A stretch of DNA of 64,000 nt, from contig NZ_SJSB01000004.1 in NCBI RefSeq assembly GCF_004352835.1, forward strand, positions 186,001-250,000. The letters run 5' to 3'. Below, piece after piece: positions 35,554 through 44,758 of the stretch. The notes under the pieces were generated by a model that did not search any database, was not told where the DNA came from, and worked only from the letters and a program-made list of their open reading frames with translations. Made by a program: the position numbers and the translations under genes. Positions within the stretch are counted from its first letter, which is position 1. The number at the start of each line of letters is the position of its first letter. Source of the stretch: Marinomonas flavescens. GTDB taxonomy: Bacteria > Pseudomonadota > Gammaproteobacteria > Pseudomonadales > Marinomonadaceae.

Positions 35554-37308
35554 ATGAGCGATTATTTTATTGGTATCGATTTAGGTACCACGCATTCGGC
35601 TGTCTTCTATTCTGAATCAAAACAAGAAAACGCAACGCCTGAGATTAAACAACTCAGTATTCCGCAATTTACCGCGGCAGGACAAATAACAGAACAGCCT
35701 TTATTGCCATCTTTTGTTTACTTTCCTCATGCGACCGAATTTTTAGAAAGCGATTTGCAGCTGCCTTGGGGTAGAGCAAATTCCATCGTTGGTCAATTGG
35801 CTCGTGAGTTGGGTGCGAAATCTTCTGGGCGCTTGGTTCAAAGTGCGAAAAGTTGGTTGTGTCATTCACGAGTGGGTGCTGATGAAGCTATTTTACCGGT
35901 CGACGCGTTAGAAGAGGTCTCAAAAGTCTCGCCAGCGCAGATCACGGAAACATTATTATCTCATCTTGTACATGCTTGGACGCTGGCGTTTCCAAATGCC
36001 CCCATTGCAGAGCAAGATGTGGTTATTACTGTGCCAGCCTCATTTGATCCAGCCGCACGCGCTATTACCGAGCAAGCAGCGGAACGTGTAGGCTTGCGTG
36101 CACGTTTGATTGAAGAGCCTTTGGCTGCGTTTTATGCGTGGTTAGCTGACCAAGAAACTTGGGGTGATGCCTTACACGTCGATGAGCACATTTTAGTGGT
36201 TGATGTGGGTGGTGGTACTACCGATTTATCCTTGATTCAAGCGGTTGAGCAAGATGGAACGTTAGGGTTAGAGCGTGTTGCTGTTGGCCGTCATATCCTT
36301 CTTGGTGGCGATAACATGGATATGACGCTGACTTACCATTTGGCCGGTCAGCTTGCACAAAGTGGAACGACCCTAGAGCCGTGGCAAATTTCTGGTTTAA
36401 CTCAAGCGTGCCGTGAGGCGAAAGAGAGGTTGCTGTCTAACGCAGACTTGTCTGATGTGAGTGTTGTCGTACCAAGTCGCGGACGTAGCCTGTTTAATAA
36501 CAGCATCAAAACAACCTTGACTCAAAACGATGTTCAGCAGCTATTGTTGCAAGGCTTTTTTCCAGAAGTGACGTTTGGTGAGCAAGCTCATAAAGCTCCA
36601 CGTAGTGGTATCAGTACCATTAATTTGGATTATGAAAGTGATCCTGCGATTACTCGCCATATCAGTGAGTTCTTGGCGCAGCATAATGCTAAACCAACAA
36701 AAATCCTGCTCAACGGCGGTGTATTTAATGCCAGCTTGATTCGCAGCACGATAGAAACTCGACTGCGCGCCATGTTAGAGGGTGTTGAGCTGACTATGTT
36801 AGCACCGTCACACCTTGATCATGCGGTGGCGAAAGGAGCAACCTATTATGCCTTGGTGCAAGCTGAAGGTGGGGTAAAAGTAAAAAGTGGCTTAGCGGCG
36901 AATTATTATATTGGTGTCGCTAGCCCAATGCCTGCTATTCCAGGAATGGCGCCACCAGTGGATGCTGTTTGTGTGGCGCCATTTGGTTTGGATGAAGGTT
37001 CAGAAGAGCAAATGTTACCGAATGAGTTCTCGCTTGTTGTGGGTGAATCGGTGACCTTCCGTTTCTTCCAATCGCAAGGCAATCAAGTAGATTCAGTGGG
37101 TAAGGTGATTTCTTCTTTTGCGCTTGGTCAGCTTATTGAATTGAATCCCATTAGTATTCAATTGGATGCGGGGCATTATCAAGAAGGTGAAATGGTTCGA
37201 GTGTATCTAACCGCTCGTGTCACGGAGTTAGGATTGCTTTTATTGCAAGCTCACGATACGAAATCGGACCTAAACTGGACGATTGAGTTTCAAGTCAGGG
37301 AGGCGTAA
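35554..37308 (+). CDS. Hsp70-family chaperone, HscC-like
   Basis: A 584-residue Hsp70 relative. The nucleotide-binding domain is clear (FIGIDLGTTHSAVFY, DVGGGTTDLSLI, LLNGGVFNASLIR), but the substrate-binding part (about 440-584) is short and without the usual DnaK lid, as in HscC-like chaperones. No DnaJ or GrpE gene is near. It begins 2 bases after the DUF2760 gene and ends directly against a second, larger Hsp70, so the three form an operon. Confidence 0.87.
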   Translation: MSDYFIGIDLGTTHSAVFYSESKQENATPEIKQLSIPQFTAAGQITEQPLLPSFVYFPHATEFLESDLQLPWGRANSIVGQLARELGAKSSGRLVQSAKSWLCHSRVGADEAILPVDALEEVSKVSPAQITETLLSHLVHAWTLAFPNAPIAEQDVVITVPASFDPAARAITEQAAERVGLRARLIEEPLAAFYAWLADQETWGDALHVDEHILVVDVGGGTTDLSLIQAVEQDGTLGLERVAVGRHILLGGDNMDMTLTYHLAGQLAQSGTTLEPWQISGLTQACREAKERLLSNADLSDVSVVVPSRGRSLFNNSIKTTLTQNDVQQLLLQGFFPEVTFGEQAHKAPRSGISTINLDYESDPAITRHISEFLAQHNAKPTKILLNGGVFNASLIRSTIETRLRAMLEGVELTMLAPSHLDHAVAKGATYYALVQAEGGVKVKSGLAANYYIGVASPMPAIPGMAPPVDAVCVAPFGLDEGSEEQMLPNEFSLVVGESVTFRFFQSQGNQVDSVGKVISSFALGQLIELNPISIQLDAGHYQEGEMVRVYLTARVTELGLLLLQAHDTKSDLNWTIEFQVREA

Positions 37309-40011
37309 ATGCCAGAGTCAGTTTTTCGAGTTGGGATTGATTTAGGTACGACCAATTGCGTCGTATCCTATTTATCGAATGATGGAGGTGAGCCGACTCT
37401 ATTGCCAATTCCGCAAGTCATGTCAGATGGTTCTGTGCAAGAATTTACCTTCTTGCCAAGCGCTATCTATCTATTGGCGGCGGATGAAAAACTGGACCCG
37501 GTACTGCCTTGGCGTAATGGTGATAAAGGGCGTGTCGTTGGTGTGGGCGCGTTAGCGCTTGGTCAGCGTCGTGCCGGACAATTAGTGCAGAGCGCAAAAA
37601 GTTGGTTGAGTCATCGCCAAGTAGATCGTCGTTCTGCCATTCTTCCTTGGGCAAGCGAATTTGCTAAAAAAATAAGCCCATTGGAAGCTAGCCAAGTGTT
37701 GCTAATGCACATCAAGCAAAGCTGGAATTATACGTTTCCTGATGCGCCTCTAGAAAAGCAAAAAGTTGCTTTGACCTTGCCAGCCTCTTTTGATGAAGAG
37801 GCGCGTGCTTTAACCCTTGAGGCAGCAAAAAATGCAGGTCTCGATGATTTGTACTTGCTTGAAGAGCCGCAAGCTGCTTGCTATCACTATATTAACGACG
37901 ATGTGAAACTGGCGGCATTAGCAAACAAAAAAATGCTCTTAGTGGTTGATATTGGTGGTGGCACTAGCGATTTTAGCTTGGTTTCTGTTCAGCCGACTAC
38001 GTCCGCTAATAAGAGTGTGTCACTAAAGCGTATAGCGGTAGGCGAACACTTATTATTAGGTGGTGATAATTTAGATCAGGCGTTGGCTTTTCAGCTTGAT
38101 CCTAAGCAAATTTCCGCATTGTCTGCGACGCGGCTTGCTGCGTTAGTACAGCAAACGCGTCAAGCCAAAGAGACATTGCTCGGTGAAGCTGCCCCAGATC
38201 ATGTCAGTATTACAGTGCTGGGCGGCGGCAGTCGTTTGATCGGTGGTTCTCAGAAATTTTCCGTGTCACGTAATGCGTTACTTGAACAAATTCAAACCGG
38301 CTTTTTCCCATTGGTAGACCAGAATACTAAGGTGCAAAAAAGCGCTTACGCCATGCATACTTTGGGCTTGCCGTATGAGTCAGATCCGGCATTTACCCGG
38401 CATTTGGCCGCATTTCTTTATACTCATCAAGAGGCTATTCAACAAGCCACTGGTAACACTATGCCAGACGCTGTTTTGTTTAATGGAGGATTGTTTAATA
38501 GCCCGCTGTTAAAAACGCAGCTATTAGACCAGCTTAATGCTTGGTCTGACACGCCGTTATTAGCCTGTGTTGCTGATGAACCAAATGATGCCGTTGCGAA
38601 AGGGGCTGCTCTTTATTTGAGTGCGCTAGTGGGCGAGGGTGCTCGAATCGAAAGTGGTGTCGCACATGCTTTGTATCTGCAAGTAGGTGACGATCAGTTC
38701 GTGGGTATTCTGCCAAAAGACACCCTGAAAGGGGAAACCTTAACCCTAGAACAAGATTTTTTTGTCACCCTAGGTCAACAGGTTCAATTTCCTCTTTATC
38801 GTTCAGATGATCATATCGACTGTATTGTAGGCAAAGTACGAAATCACGAAGGGCTGCATTATATTTCTACCTTGTCGACTGAACTGGATGCTTCAATTGA
38901 TGCGAATGAAGCCGTTGTTAATTTGGCCGTGCAAATGACGGAAGTGGGCGTGTTGCAAGTCTCCTTGAAAAGCAAGAATGAGCGCGATCAGTGGCGTTTA
39001 CTTTTCTCTACACAGACTAGCGCCTCGTCATCTAACGCATCAGCTGAGAGTGACAAGACTAGTACCGGCTTATTGCCCGCCAATATGGGCCAAGCCGAAG
39101 AACATTTGACTAACTGTTTCTCTAGCGCTGGGCAAAAACAAGCACCCGATCTAGTGAAGTCCCTTAAACAGGATTTAGATTCGCTTTTGGGGAGTCGTGA
39201 CCATTGGAACCTTGCTACCTCGCGACGTCTAGTTGATAAGCTATTGAGCTTGAAATCAGGTCGAATGAAAAGCGCTCAACATGAACGCCAATGGTTGCAA
39301 CTGATTGGTTATTGTTTGCGTCCTGGTTATGGCGCAGAGGAAGATCTTGCTCGAGTACAGCAAGTGGTTAATCTTACCAAGGTAGGTGCTCAGCATGATG
39401 CTGCGGCTGTTTGGGGGCAATATTGGACGCTGTATCGACGTATTGCTGGTGGTTTATCTGTTGAGCAGCAAACCCTTTTATTTAAACAATTTAGCCAATT
39501 TTATTCACCGTCGGGCCAGCGTTCTCGTGAAAAAATGAAGGCGTTATTAACTCGTTCTAGTGATGATTTAATTCGTCTTGTTGGTGCCCTAGAGAAGTTA
39601 GAACAAGTCGACAAACTGACTGCGATAGAGTGGTTGTTGAAGCGGCTGTCAAAATCCTCAGAGCCTGATACCGCTTGGTGGACATTGGGACGGATTGCTT
39701 CACGCCATTTATTGAGTGGGGAGCAGGAAGCTCGTATTCCTGAAGACGCACTGTATCCTCTATTAGACGCAGCTCTAAAAGAGGATTGGAAAAAACGTAA
39801 GCAGGCTGGGCTTGCCGCGGTACTTATGAGCCAAATGAATCAGGATGAATCAGCATCGCTTAAAGATTATCGTAAGAAAATTGGCAAAAAGTTAGTAAAA
39901 GACAAATGTCCGGCTCAATGGTTAGAGCGTCTTGAAAGCCAAATAGAGATCAATAGTAATGAGCTGAATGCCCTTGTTGGTGAAAGTTTACCGATAGGGT
40001 TACGTTTATAG
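37309..40011 (+). CDS. Large Hsp70-family protein with DUF3731-type C-terminus
   Basis: A 900-residue Hsp70 relative. The ATPase domain (about 1-420) shows FRVGIDLGTTNCVVSY, VVDIGGGTSDFSLV and LFNGGLFNSPLLK; a short beta domain follows, then a Ser/Thr-rich linker (about 565-590) and a long helical C-terminal region (about 600-900) of the DUF3731 kind, unlike any DnaK lid. It starts at the base after the stop of the first Hsp70, indicating coupled translation. The two proteins are distant paralogues and may act as a pair. Confidence 0.85.
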   Translation: MPESVFRVGIDLGTTNCVVSYLSNDGGEPTLLPIPQVMSDGSVQEFTFLPSAIYLLAADEKLDPVLPWRNGDKGRVVGVGALALGQRRAGQLVQSAKSWLSHRQVDRRSAILPWASEFAKKISPLEASQVLLMHIKQSWNYTFPDAPLEKQKVALTLPASFDEEARALTLEAAKNAGLDDLYLLEEPQAACYHYINDDVKLAALANKKMLLVVDIGGGTSDFSLVSVQPTTSANKSVSLKRIAVGEHLLLGGDNLDQALAFQLDPKQISALSATRLAALVQQTRQAKETLLGEAAPDHVSITVLGGGSRLIGGSQKFSVSRNALLEQIQTGFFPLVDQNTKVQKSAYAMHTLGLPYESDPAFTRHLAAFLYTHQEAIQQATGNTMPDAVLFNGGLFNSPLLKTQLLDQLNAWSDTPLLACVADEPNDAVAKGAALYLSALVGEGARIESGVAHALYLQVGDDQFVGILPKDTLKGETLTLEQDFFVTLGQQVQFPLYRSDDHIDCIVGKVRNHEGLHYISTLSTELDASIDANEAVVNLAVQMTEVGVLQVSLKSKNERDQWRLLFSTQTSASSSNASAESDKTSTGLLPANMGQAEEHLTNCFSSAGQKQAPDLVKSLKQDLDSLLGSRDHWNLATSRRLVDKLLSLKSGRMKSAQHERQWLQLIGYCLRPGYGAEEDLARVQQVVNLTKVGAQHDAAAVWGQYWTLYRRIAGGLSVEQQTLLFKQFSQFYSPSGQRSREKMKALLTRSSDDLIRLVGALEKLEQVDKLTAIEWLLKRLSKSSEPDTAWWTLGRIASRHLLSGEQEARIPEDALYPLLDAALKEDWKKRKQAGLAAVLMSQMNQDESASLKDYRKKIGKKLVKDKCPAQWLERLESQIEINSNELNALVGESLPIGLRL

Positions 40012-40069
40012 CGTTATCAGACTTGATCTGAGCATCGTACTTGCTTCAATTATCTAAACGGAAATAAAG

Positions 40070-40102
40070 AACACCCAGTGATATTTTACTGGGTGTTTTT
40101 TT
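40070..40102 (+). terminator. Rho-independent terminator after the Hsp70 operon
   Basis: AACACCCAGT (40,070-40,079) and ACTGGGTGTT (40,088-40,097) pair, followed by a run of T. It lies between convergent genes and may stop both strands. Confidence 0.85.
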
Positions 40103-40133
40103 ATGTCTGGAAAAGCCTATATTCGGGTTGGTC

Positions 40134-41003
40134 TTAATCGAATGAAAAACCAAATAAATTAATATCTGTTTTATATGGAACTTCCACTGGATTGTCCTGG
40201 AGTTCATTAATTCGGCCCATGTAGGTCGACATCTTGTGAGCATTAAGATTTTGTTCGTTAGGAATAGACGTGGTGAATTTTGTCGCTCTTAGGGCGCTTT
40301 TTATACCATTGGTTTCAGCGTATTTTTTATCTCCCATTAAAATAACTTCTTGTCCCATATGCCAGAAAATGTCTAAGTCTTTTATTTGTAATGGGCTGAT
40401 TGGTGGTACTAAAGGCACAATGTCGTGCAGTGTAACAACACGAATCAAGGGTAAGTTACTGAATTTATTGGCTCCCGTCACATTGGTGACTTTGGGTTGT
40501 CCAAAGGTAATCAACTGAGTGACTTGGTAATGGTCGTGTTGTAAATACATACCTAAGATAACGGCAATCGCACCACCTAAACTATGTCCAGTGATGTGTA
40601 TTGCTTCATCTTTTTTAAGATAGGGTTTCATGTTTTCGTAAACGGCTCTCGCGGCAGAAGCAAAGCCTTGGTGCAGTTTAATGTCTAAGATGGGATCAGG
40701 TTGTAACGATACCGTTAAATCTACAATGGCGTTTTCTAGGTTAGCGGTGCCTCGGATGGCAATGGTTTGTACTCCGTCCTTCTGGCTTAAGAAATAACTG
40801 ACTTGAGAGGCAGGTATCAAAGATTGATGAACCAGCTCCTGTCCTTGTTGGTTCAGCCTATCTTTAAGTGTGTCGGCAGTTAGGTAAGTATCGTCAGATA
40901 ATTTTGCTTGCGCTTTAATAAGGGTAAAATTTTGCGCGGCAATGGCGGACTGGAACGGGGCGATCAAGAAAATGACACTGAGAATAAGAAATTTTTTAAA
41001 CAT
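40134..41003 (-). CDS. Secreted class 3 lipase
   Basis: A 289-residue alpha/beta hydrolase with an N-terminal signal peptide (KKFLILSVIFLIAPFQSAIA), so exported. The nucleophile elbow GHSLGGAIAV (about 140), the catalytic Asp in TLHDIVPLVPP and the His in DIFWHMGQEV form the class 3 lipase triad. The family cleaves triglycerides or phospholipids. It is an isolated gene with no visible secretion partner or foldase beside it. Confidence 0.87.
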   Translation of the reverse strand: MFKKFLILSVIFLIAPFQSAIAAQNFTLIKAQAKLSDDTYLTADTLKDRLNQQGQELVHQSLIPASQVSYFLSQKDGVQTIAIRGTANLENAIVDLTVSLQPDPILDIKLHQGFASAARAVYENMKPYLKKDEAIHITGHSLGGAIAVILGMYLQHDHYQVTQLITFGQPKVTNVTGANKFSNLPLIRVVTLHDIVPLVPPISPLQIKDLDIFWHMGQEVILMGDKKYAETNGIKSALRATKFTTSIPNEQNLNAHKMSTYMGRINELQDNPVEVPYKTDINLFGFSFD

Positions 41004-41125
41004 GTTGGTGTAGGCGGCTTACTGATTGAAGAGCGCAGAGAGTACTAAAAAATGACATTTTCTAACAGTAAAAATCCTTTTGTCAGTCGTGTTTTACGGT
41101 TGCGCGCAAGTTTTGTGCGATCTAG

Positions 41126-41161
41126 AAACCTTGATCTGCCCTTAACGGCAGATCAAGGTTT
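41126..41161 (-). terminator. Long hairpin between lipase and ParB-like genes
   Basis: AAACCTTGATCTGCC and GGCAGATCAAGGTTT form a 15-bp perfect stem with a 6-base loop, 20 bases downstream of the ParB-like gene stop. The T tract on the minus strand is poor, so termination is likely but not certain. Confidence 0.55.
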
Positions 41162-41180
41162 TAGGATAACGATGATAATC

Positions 41181-42098
41181 TTATAAGCTGTTCTTATATT
41201 TCAACATATAAGTCACTTTTCCCTTTTTAGGGTTGAACAGTTTATTCAGTCCTTTTTTGTTAAAGGCCGTAAACTGGCCCATTTCTTTGGTTGTTTTTCC
41301 TGAGCCGCCAACATTATCGCTTTTCATATTTATAAGGTAATGGCTGACGTCTGTGATAGCTTGGCGGTACCCTTTGGCAGAAGTTAGGTCATAATGGCTT
41401 AGATCAATGCCTTTGCGGACTTCTTTAGACCAATAAAATTCAAGAAACGGTACTGGAGATTTAGGCTTGTTCCAGCCTACGTCGCGAGAGTAGTACATGA
41501 GGGAGCGGTATTTATCATTTTCAAAATTGGCCATTCCCAAAGAAGTAGGAAGCTGCTGATAGGTAATAGCGTGCCCGGTACTGTTTTGTAGCCATGTATT
41601 TCCGTCTATTGCCATGGCTTTCCAAAATGCTGCCATGGTAGGTAATGCTCGATAATCTTTAGCAACGACAACATTGACCTTAAATTGCTTTCCACCATCT
41701 TTCATTTGCCAGAAGGCGTTAAATGTATGATGTCCATCAGTAAGATAATATTGGCCATTTGGCGCAATCACTATGGTTTTCATATCTTTCTTTTCTGTGC
41801 CCACGGCCTCGTCACATTGAAAACTGCTAGGAATGTTGGGCATAGAACTTGAGGTAAAATGAGATAAACCTTTTTGACCATTTGCTTCACAGATTTCATC
41901 AAATTGTTTCTTAGGGTCTGCTTGGAAGCGTCCTAATTTGTAATAAACTTGGTCGTAACCAATAGCAGGTTGGGTAGGGTGCAAAGTACTAAGAGGGACA
42001 AGTGCTATGCTGCCTACTTTTAGGTCGTTGGCATTGACGATAGTAGATATAAGCAGTAACAATGAGAAAAGTGGCAGCATTAGCGCTTTGCATTTCAT
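41181..42098 (-). CDS. Secreted ParB-like (ParBc_2) protein
   Basis: A 305-residue protein with a clear signal peptide (about 1-23, ending STIVNA), so exported. The mature part begins with a ParB-like segment (KVGSIALVPLSTLHPTQPAIGYDQV) and contains YLTDGHHTFNAFWQM, the conserved DGHH motif of the ParBc_2 family, which is annotated as putative nuclease. Chromosome partition is excluded by export. No DNA-binding helix-turn-helix is seen. The function, perhaps an extracellular hydrolase or an NTP-dependent enzyme, is unknown. Confidence 0.75.
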   Translation of the reverse strand: MKCKALMLPLFSLLLLISTIVNANDLKVGSIALVPLSTLHPTQPAIGYDQVYYKLGRFQADPKKQFDEICEANGQKGLSHFTSSSMPNIPSSFQCDEAVGTEKKDMKTIVIAPNGQYYLTDGHHTFNAFWQMKDGGKQFKVNVVVAKDYRALPTMAAFWKAMAIDGNTWLQNSTGHAITYQQLPTSLGMANFENDKYRSLMYYSRDVGWNKPKSPVPFLEFYWSKEVRKGIDLSHYDLTSAKGYRQAITDVSHYLINMKSDNVGGSGKTTKEMGQFTAFNKKGLNKLFNPKKGKVTYMLKYKNSL

Positions 42099-42399
42099 GG
42101 CGTGTTTCCTTAGTACGTCTTTGAAAAAAAGCAGTTTACAACGCTTGTGTTACATTTGTATGTGAAGATTAATGTTTATTAATCAATAATCTTCAGTTAG
42201 GGCCAAGTAATAGGATGCTGACTTTAGATTGAATTATTTCTTTATAGTGGAAAAGTTTTATTTTTAATGTGGAGAGTCGTCTTAACGTTTGATATTACCT
42301 CGAAAACACTAAAACCAAACAAGCAAATATTATATAATTTACGAGGTTGTTTTGAGCTACAATCGTACAATATCCCCATTCACCTATAAGGACGATTAG

Positions 42400-44673
42400 A
42401 TGGATAATGTGACTGGTTACAGTAGACTAAAAATAGGATTAGTTTCGGTTATAATTAGTTTTACTTGTCTTCTTGTATTTTTGTTCCTCTACTCTTTTGT
42501 TGAAATGTCCACATTTCAGCTGGGGCTCTCCATCGTTGCTCTTGTGTTTATTTCAGGTGGGATCACTTCTGTTTTTCTACACAAAATATTTATGAAAAAC
42601 ATGGATCTCATTACCAATGTTATTCATGAGATGGAAGACATTGTTACCGTTAAGGAATACAACGGAGATTATGTTTTTTGCAATAAAAGACTAGCCTATT
42701 TATACGGCAGTACACCTGATGAAATGATAGGTAAAAACGATTATTTTTTTGATCGGCATAGAGATCAAGCGGATGCCTTTTTGGAGAGTTTGCAGTCTGT
42801 TATCAATAAGTTTGAAAAAGAAACCGTTAGTGAGTCTTTGTACGATATTGATACCGGTAGAAAGCAACACCTTTGCTCCACTAAAATTCCATTCAGAGAT
42901 ACTCAAAACAACCTTAAAGTTGCTATCGTTGCTAAAGATGTTACTGATATCACACAATTGAAAGAAGATGCCGATAGAGATAAAAGACGCCTTGAACATG
43001 CCTTAGATGTGTCTGAGGAAGGCTTGTGGGAATGGGATGTTCACACCAATCAAGTGCTTCACAATGCGCGATGGGACCTGATTACGGGTGTTGAATCGAG
43101 CCAAGAAACCTTTAAAGAGTTTGAGGCCTGTATTTTACCTGAAGACCGAGTGGCAGTGGTTCAGGCATTGGATTTGTTATTGAAGACGAGCCAGCCATAT
43201 AGTATTGAGTTTCGTATAAAACGGCCTGATGGGAAAGTAATATGGGTTTGGGATCGTGGCCGTGTGGCTGAGTTTGATAGTAATGGTGATCCAACTTGGT
43301 TGGTGGGTATTATTCTAGATATCACCACAGAAAAATATAACCAACAAAAAATTGAACGTCTTGCTTATTATGATGGACTGACAGGTCTTGTAAATCGTAC
43401 CCAACTGGAAATTGAGTTGGAAAAGACCCTCTTATTAAGTAAACAAGAGGATTGCTATAGTGCTGTTTTGTTCTTAGATCTTAATCGTTTTAAATTGCTA
43501 AATGATAGTTATGGGCATCATATGGGTGATAAATTGCTCAAAATGGTCGCCACTCGCTTGTTAGATGTAAGCAAAGAGACAATGATTACCTCTCGTTTTG
43601 GTGGTGATGAATTTGTCATTATCTATCCGCTAATTGATTCAGATAAAGAAGTATCGACGATTGAAGCTCAGAAGCATGCGGATTCGTTAATTAAAGAAGT
43701 ATCAAAAACGTTTACAATAGAAAACGACCATCATGATGTGTCTGTTGATTACGATATTTCTATTAGTGTTGGCGGAATAGTCTTTAAAAGCAATGATGTG
43801 ACTGCTGGTGCATTGCTACAATTGGCGGATCTTGCGTTGTACCGTGCTAAATCAAGTAGCAGTAAACATGCTCTATTATTTGATATTGATATGAAAGATG
43901 ATTTGACGCATATAAGTCAACTTAATAAGGACATGCGACAGTCTGTTCTTGATCATGATTTCATTATTTATCTTCAACCTAAGGTGAACAAAGAGGCGGT
44001 ATTAATAGGAGCTGAAGCTTTGGTTCGTTGGCAGCATCCAGTACGAGGGTTGTTGCCTCCGGTTGCTTTTATGGACCAAGCGGAAGAAAGTAATCTGATT
44101 ATTAATATTGGCGAGCAAGTTCTTATGCAGGCCTGCGAACAGCTACAGAAGTGGCAACAGTCCTCAAGTACCCAAATGTTAACTATGTCAGTGAATTTAA
44201 GCGCCAAGCAAATCTGGCAAAGCCAATTTGTTGAAGATTTCATGGCGACGGTTTGCGCCTATGATATTGATAAAAGCAAACTCATTGTTGAGGTTACCGA
44301 GACGGTTTTGCTTCAAGATATCAATGACGCGACGGATAAAATGAATAGATTAAAGTCTCATGGTATTGCCATTTCTTTGGATGACTTTGGTACGGGTTAT
44401 TCATCACTTAGTTATTTACATCGACTGCCGATTGATGAGCTTAAAATAGATCGTTCTTTTATTAAAGATTTGGCAGGAGGTGAGCAAATTCGCTTAATGG
44501 TTAAGTCGATAGTGGATCTAGCGGATAATTTTGGTGTGAGTGTGGTGGCAGAAGGAGTGGAAACCAATGAGCAATTTGAGTTGTTAAAGCAGCATGATGT
44601 TTATGGTTATCAAGGATATTATTTTAGTAAACCTATTTCGCTGGCAGAATTTGATCTTCGCTATCAGGGTTAG
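42400..44673 (+). CDS. PAS-GGDEF-EAL cyclic-di-GMP signalling protein
   Basis: A 757-residue membrane protein. Two transmembrane helices (about 10-62), two PAS sensor domains (about 75-195 and 200-310), a GGDEF domain with intact RFGGDEFVIIY (about 402-412) and an EAL domain with EALVRW, EVTETV, DDFGTGYSSLSYLHRL and AEGVETNEQF. All key catalytic residues of both domains are present, so it could make or degrade c-di-GMP depending on the PAS signal. The 300 bases before it hold no gene. Confidence 0.92.
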   Translation: MDNVTGYSRLKIGLVSVIISFTCLLVFLFLYSFVEMSTFQLGLSIVALVFISGGITSVFLHKIFMKNMDLITNVIHEMEDIVTVKEYNGDYVFCNKRLAYLYGSTPDEMIGKNDYFFDRHRDQADAFLESLQSVINKFEKETVSESLYDIDTGRKQHLCSTKIPFRDTQNNLKVAIVAKDVTDITQLKEDADRDKRRLEHALDVSEEGLWEWDVHTNQVLHNARWDLITGVESSQETFKEFEACILPEDRVAVVQALDLLLKTSQPYSIEFRIKRPDGKVIWVWDRGRVAEFDSNGDPTWLVGIILDITTEKYNQQKIERLAYYDGLTGLVNRTQLEIELEKTLLLSKQEDCYSAVLFLDLNRFKLLNDSYGHHMGDKLLKMVATRLLDVSKETMITSRFGGDEFVIIYPLIDSDKEVSTIEAQKHADSLIKEVSKTFTIENDHHDVSVDYDISISVGGIVFKSNDVTAGALLQLADLALYRAKSSSSKHALLFDIDMKDDLTHISQLNKDMRQSVLDHDFIIYLQPKVNKEAVLIGAEALVRWQHPVRGLLPPVAFMDQAEESNLIINIGEQVLMQACEQLQKWQQSSSTQMLTMSVNLSAKQIWQSQFVEDFMATVCAYDIDKSKLIVEVTETVLLQDINDATDKMNRLKSHGIAISLDDFGTGYSSLSYLHRLPIDELKIDRSFIKDLAGGEQIRLMVKSIVDLADNFGVSVVAEGVETNEQFELLKQHDVYGYQGYYFSKPISLAEFDLRYQG

Positions 44674-44758
44674 TTTTTTGTATAGCTTGAATGAGTGCTC
44701 AGCTTGGCTTGGTTGAATGAGCTCCCAAGCTGACCACTTGCTCAATACCGTTGAGTTA

